A DNA stretch of 64,000 nt, taken from NCBI GenBank assembly GCA_964614575.1, contig CAZTLX010000001.1, positions 1-64,000 on the forward strand, read 5' to 3'. The notes under the pieces are model-generated. The model worked only from the letters and a program-made list of their open reading frames with translations, had not been told where the DNA came from and searched no databases. Position numbers and translations under genes: made by a program. Source of the stretch: JBGTLW01 sp964614575. GTDB lineage: Bacteria; Planctomycetota; Phycisphaerae; Phycisphaerales; Phycisphaeraceae. Below, in pieces: positions 61,057 to 64,000 of this stretch (position 1 is the stretch's first letter; every line of letters begins with the position of its first letter).

Positions 61057-61422
61057 TTACGAGTCGCCAACCATCGGCAACGACCTACGCCGTATGCGAT
61101 TACGCTGAACCGTCACAAAGTGCCCCGCGACCAGCGGCTCGATCATGGGCCAAACCGCAAAGAACGCATCCCACAGCTCCGGTCCAGGACCGCGCAATCG
61201 CAGATACACCACCCCCGGATGCGGACCGCGATCAAGCCGCAACTGATGGCCGATGTCGCGATCAAAGGTTAAGAGTACCCGCCTTTGCCGACGACTGAGC
61301 CTCAAGACTTCGGCGTCGGCAGCACCCGGCATCTCGACCACCGTTTCCAATACATCATGTCCGTGCTGGCGCAGCCAGCGGACGATCGGCCGATCTACAT
61401 TCTCGTCGGCAAGCAGGCGCAT
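61057..61422 (-). CDS. DUF5615 PIN-like toxin
   Basis: 121 residues. DUF5615 pattern: MRLLADENVDRPIVRWLRQH, GAADAEVLRLSRRQRRVLLT, FDRDIGH. The acidic residues of the PIN-like active site (DEN, D in FDRD) are present, so it looks active. Paired with DUF433 three bases upstream, as in VapBC45-type toxin-antitoxin modules. The predicted activity is RNA cleavage. Confidence 0.85.
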   Translation of the reverse strand: MRLLADENVDRPIVRWLRQHGHDVLETVVEMPGAADAEVLRLSRRQRRVLLTFDRDIGHQLRLDRGPHPGVVYLRLRGPGPELWDAFFAVWPMIEPLVAGHFVTVQRNRIRRRSLPMVGDS

Positions 61423-61425
61423 GCG

Positions 61426-61665
61426 TCAAGCTGCGGACTGCGGCACGTCCAGCACCTCGTCCGTCCCCAATGATGCGGCCGCGTATGCCAGGCAAGCGCG
61501 AATCTGCGTCTCGTCGATATGCGGGTATGCCTCGCGGAGCTGCGCGATCGTCCAGCCGTCGGCCAGGCGCTCAACGATCAACTCGACGCTCAGCCGCGTC
61601 CCCTTGATGCGCGGCTTGCCGCCAAGGACCGCCGGGTCTCGATCGATGTAGGGCGTCCAATTCAT
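61426..61665 (-). CDS. DUF433 antitoxin
   Basis: 79 residues from ATG 61665. DUF433 motif: YIDRDPAVLGGKPRIKGTRL, SVELIVERLADGWTIAQLRE, AYPHI. The helix-turn-helix DUF433 fold commonly serves as antitoxin to DUF5615 proteins and represses its own operon. It is first in the operon; a longer frame to 61725 has no similarity. Confidence 0.87.
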   Translation of the reverse strand: MNWTPYIDRDPAVLGGKPRIKGTRLSVELIVERLADGWTIAQLREAYPHIDETQIRACLAYAAASLGTDEVLDVPQSAA

Positions 61666-61721
61666 GGCTCGGCTCTGACCTTGGTGTCGTCCCGATCCAG
61701 TATAGCCCCACCCGCCGCCGC

Positions 61722-63086
61722 TCACGCATCAAACGCATACCCCGTCGCACGCAGCGGCAGCAGCGCCGTCGCCAACCGGGCGCGCAGCGACGCGAGCAGG
61801 TTGCCGACCTCCTGCGGGTCGCGCGCCATCAGGTCTTGCTTCTCCGCCGGATCATCCAGCAGATCGAAAAGCGAAAGCACCCGGGCGCTGCGGCGGTCGA
61901 AGGTGATCTTGTGACGTTCGGTCTCGAGCATCACCCGTTCGCCGAACTCGCTGATCAGCCCGCCGGGCGGTTGCGCGTCCAGCGCATCGCCGGTGAACAG
62001 CGGCAGCACGCTGCGGCCGACGGCCTCGCGCGGGCGGTCGGCGCCCAGCAGGTGCGCGGCGGTCGCGGCCAGATCGACCGTGCTGAACAACCCATCGGGC
62101 GCACTATCGCGCGGCGGGCGCGCGGGCAGCGGCGGCGCGATGATGAAGGGCGTCTCGATCGCCGGGCCTAAGAACGAGCGATGGCCGACCAGCCCGTGCT
62201 CGCCCAGCAGCACGCCGCGGTCGGCGCCGAACATGAACCACGTGCGCTCGCGGTCCATGCGGCGGGAGACGGTCTGCACGATCCGCCCGACGCCGTGGTC
62301 CACCAGCGCGACCCGGCCAAGATAATCCGCGCGCAATTGCGCGACCGACCCCGGCTCCAAACGCTGCAACACCGCGCGCGGGTAGTCCGGCTCGGCCAGT
62401 TGGTCGAGCCGCCGCATGTCGGTCGGCGTGAACCCGCCGCGCAGCGCTTCGCTGCGGACCAGTTGGTCGTACATCGTCGGCGGCGGCAGGTCGTTGCCCG
62501 GACCGGAGAAGATGACGATCAGCGCCCAAGGCTTTTCGTCGGGTAGTTGTTCCAACTCGGCCGCGGCGCGAAGCGCGATGAAGCCGTCGATGTCGTCGTC
62601 GGGTTCCAGCAGCAGGCGGTCGGGCTCGAACGGCCCGTGGCGCAGGCGCTGCCGGCGCTGCGCGGCCAGGGCCGCGGCCAAGCCCTTGCCCGCAGCATCG
62701 TTCATGTACGCGCAGCCGACCGGCTCGGCGTGGGCCACCTCATCGACGACCACCGCGTGGTCGAGCGTCTCGGCGATCGCGCCGACGCAGCCGACGCCGA
62801 CGGCGCGATACCCCTCGGCCGCGAGCCACGCGGGCAGCGCGTCGGCCAGGGGCGGCAGGGCGCGTTCATCGAGCAGCCCGTGCTGCCGGGCGTGCAGGCC
62901 GGTGAGCAGCGACGCCATCGCCGGCCCGTCCGCCGGGCTCGCGGCGTCGGCGACGAGGCGCACGCCGCGCGTCGCGAGTTGGTCGATGCGATGCGTCGCC
63001 AGCGGCCAGACGCGCGCGTCTGATAATGCATCGCTGCGCAAGCCGTGAGCGAGCATGAGGACCAGATTGCGGCGCACGATGGCCAT
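61722..63086 (-). CDS. Sulfatase-like (alkaline phosphatase superfamily) protein without formylglycine site
   Basis: 454 residues. Sulfatase fold signs: NLVLMLAHGLRSDAL at the N-terminus, MASLLTGLHARQHGLLDE after the active-site segment, GADRGVLLGEHGLVGHRSF, and a C-terminal SLFDLLDDPAEKQDLMARDP. The motif C/S-x-P-x-R, where Cys or Ser becomes formylglycine, reads DGPAM (residues 53-57), so the nucleophile and Arg are missing. The usual SDHG is ADRG. It is not expected to hydrolyse sulfate esters; it could use Asp as another nucleophile, or be a binding protein. No signal peptide is seen. Confidence 0.78.
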   Translation of the reverse strand: MAIVRRNLVLMLAHGLRSDALSDARVWPLATHRIDQLATRGVRLVADAASPADGPAMASLLTGLHARQHGLLDERALPPLADALPAWLAAEGYRAVGVGCVGAIAETLDHAVVVDEVAHAEPVGCAYMNDAAGKGLAAALAAQRRQRLRHGPFEPDRLLLEPDDDIDGFIALRAAAELEQLPDEKPWALIVIFSGPGNDLPPPTMYDQLVRSEALRGGFTPTDMRRLDQLAEPDYPRAVLQRLEPGSVAQLRADYLGRVALVDHGVGRIVQTVSRRMDRERTWFMFGADRGVLLGEHGLVGHRSFLGPAIETPFIIAPPLPARPPRDSAPDGLFSTVDLAATAAHLLGADRPREAVGRSVLPLFTGDALDAQPPGGLISEFGERVMLETERHKITFDRRSARVLSLFDLLDDPAEKQDLMARDPQEVGNLLASLRARLATALLPLRATGYAFDA

Positions 63087-63234
63087 AGCACTTGAATCGG
63101 CGGTTTGAGGGTCGGGGTTGGGCGCAGGTTCGCCGCGCCAATCCTACCGACGATCCGGTTCCGCCGAGCGCCAGTTGAACAGCCGCCGCGGCTTAAGGCC
63201 GTGCGCCAGAATCGTCTCCACCCCCACGGCCGAT

Positions 63235-63311
63235 AGCCGGCGAGCTACACTTCGCCGTGCGTCATCGCACGGTCGCTGCACGACCGTCCGGCGAGGCGTA
63301 GCTCGCCGGCT
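63235..63311. repeat. Palindromic repeat, family B copy 4
   Basis: Arms 63235-63256 and 63290-63311 pair with two mismatches (AGCCGGCGAGCTACACTTCG versus CGAGGCGTAGCTCGCCGGCT read inversely). The loop has a second small hairpin (GTGCGTCATCGCAC). Lies between two reverse-strand genes. Confidence 0.8.
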
Positions 63312-63356
63312 GTCGTCTGAATAAAGTCCTGCGTGTAGAAACTCAGACCGGTTGCG

Positions 63357-64000
63357 CTAGCCACGCGCCGCTTGGGCGCGGGCTTCGCGGGCGGTTTGCT
63401 TCTGGTCCATCCACGGGAACGTGCGCGGCTGTTGGCGCGGCTTGCCGGGCACGGCAAGGTTGAGGATCAGCGCCCGCCGCGGGATGTCGCTGCGGTTGGC
63501 CGGGGCGTAGTGCAGCATGTATCCGCCGTGGAACGTCGCCCCGCCCGGCGGCAGCGGGCAGGCTACCGCATGCTCCGTCTCGTGCATCAAGTCCGGGTGA
63601 AGCTCCAGGCCATGCACGCGCGGGTCGTTGTTGATGCTGCGGTGTTCGATCACGTCCAGTTTGTGGCTGCGGGGCACGAAGTGCATGCACCCGTTTTCCA
63701 GCGTCGCCTCCTGCAGCGGCACCCACACGCTGATCGACGCGTGGAGCGTGTTGGGCGACCAGTACGCCGCGTCCTGATGCCAGGGCGTGGGCGCGCCGGA
63801 ATGCGGCGGCTTGAAGATCGCGTGCGCGATGCCGCAGGTGCAGCCCTCGCCCAGCAACTGCTTGCCGATCGCCGCGGCGTTCTTATAAAGCTGCGAGTCG
63901 AGCATCTCCGGCGCATACTTCGCCGGCTGGAGGATCTGCGGCAGGCTCGCCTCCTTGCCGTCTTCATCGGTGCCGGCCAGGTCGAACTGATTGCCCTCGT
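63357..64000 (-). CDS. Phytanoyl-CoA dioxygenase family protein (partial)
   Basis: The frame is open to the window edge, so the N-terminus lies beyond 64000; at least 214 residues are visible. Fe(II)/2-oxoglutarate dioxygenase features: PTPWHQDAAYW with the HxD metal pair, WVPLQEATLENGCMHFVPRS, and GGATFHGGYMLHYAPANRSD, which supplies the distal His and the Arg for 2-oxoglutarate. Family members hydroxylate small molecules or lipids. A methionine at 63905 is internal. Follows no clear operon partner within the window. Confidence 0.87.
   Translation of the reverse strand, partial: EGNQFDLAGTDEDGKEASLPQILQPAKYAPEMLDSQLYKNAAAIGKQLLGEGCTCGIAHAIFKPPHSGAPTPWHQDAAYWSPNTLHASISVWVPLQEATLENGCMHFVPRSHKLDVIEHRSINNDPRVHGLELHPDLMHETEHAVACPLPPGGATFHGGYMLHYAPANRSDIPRRALILNLAVPGKPRQQPRTFPWMDQKQTAREARAQAARG

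Overview
The window is about 64 kb of very GC-rich bacterial DNA with one 100-base assembly gap (25394-25493), so it looks like a scaffold from a draft or metagenome assembly. Gene content points to a planctomycete, most likely of the Phycisphaerae type. This is inferred from several signs: lipid A enzyme LpxI (a Gram-negative envelope), Tad-type pilus genes beside a Ser/Thr kinase with a repeat-rich tail, an anaerobic sulfatase-maturase, many lipoproteins of DUF families, and many ECF sigma factors. No rRNA, tRNA, transposase, integrase or CRISPR array was recognised.

Layout. 1-3.3 kb: an ECF sigma / anti-sigma-like / PDZ operon, then a BrnT-like toxin with an XRE antitoxin between two identical 50-bp repeats. 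3.3-12.4 kb: cardiolipin synthase, DNA polymerase III delta', an OB-fold membrane protein, an AsmA-like protein, a QueC-like PP-loop protein, a glutamine amidotransferase, a hicAB pair with a frameshifted toxin, MsrA and a DUF2959 lipoprotein. 12.6-25.3 kb: a small sigma-region-4 protein, ribosome hibernation factor, DUF2784, FIST, HAD phosphatase, HhH-GPD glycosylase, a GT-C-like membrane protein, LpxI, anaerobic sulfatase-maturase, an epimerase and an esterase-like protein lacking its catalytic residues. 25.6-31.8 kb: two divergent glycosyltransferase/methyltransferase paralogues, an MntA/HepT pair with a frameshifted HepT, a GAF-PP2C phosphatase and a lone cytochrome oxidase subunit III. 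32-40.6 kb: a reverse-strand Tad/pseudopilin cluster with a kinase that overlaps a TadG-like gene by four bases. 40.7-49.7 kb: PLD, PAC2, DUF4380, an ABC-F ATPase, and a tight operon of an inositol-monophosphatase-family enzyme, an MtnK-like kinase and a nucleotidyltransferase, followed by DUF5672. 50-64 kb: a patatin split by an in-frame TAG, lipoproteins, an RRM protein, a second ECF sigma operon, a zinc-ribbon membrane protein, a DUF433/DUF5615 pair, a sulfatase-like protein without its formylglycine site, and a partial phytanoyl-CoA dioxygenase-like gene.

Cross-cutting signals. At least twelve genes have a TANNNT box ending 6-8 bases before ATG and no Shine-Dalgarno sequence, which suggests leaderless mRNAs. 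Palindromic repeats of several families sit between genes, and degenerate seven-base repeats occur in spacers and even inside coding sequence. Four toxin-antitoxin modules are present, and in two of them only the toxin gene is frameshifted. The best candidate for an undescribed pathway is the phosphatase / MtnK-like kinase / nucleotidyltransferase operon at 45.7-48.6 kb.
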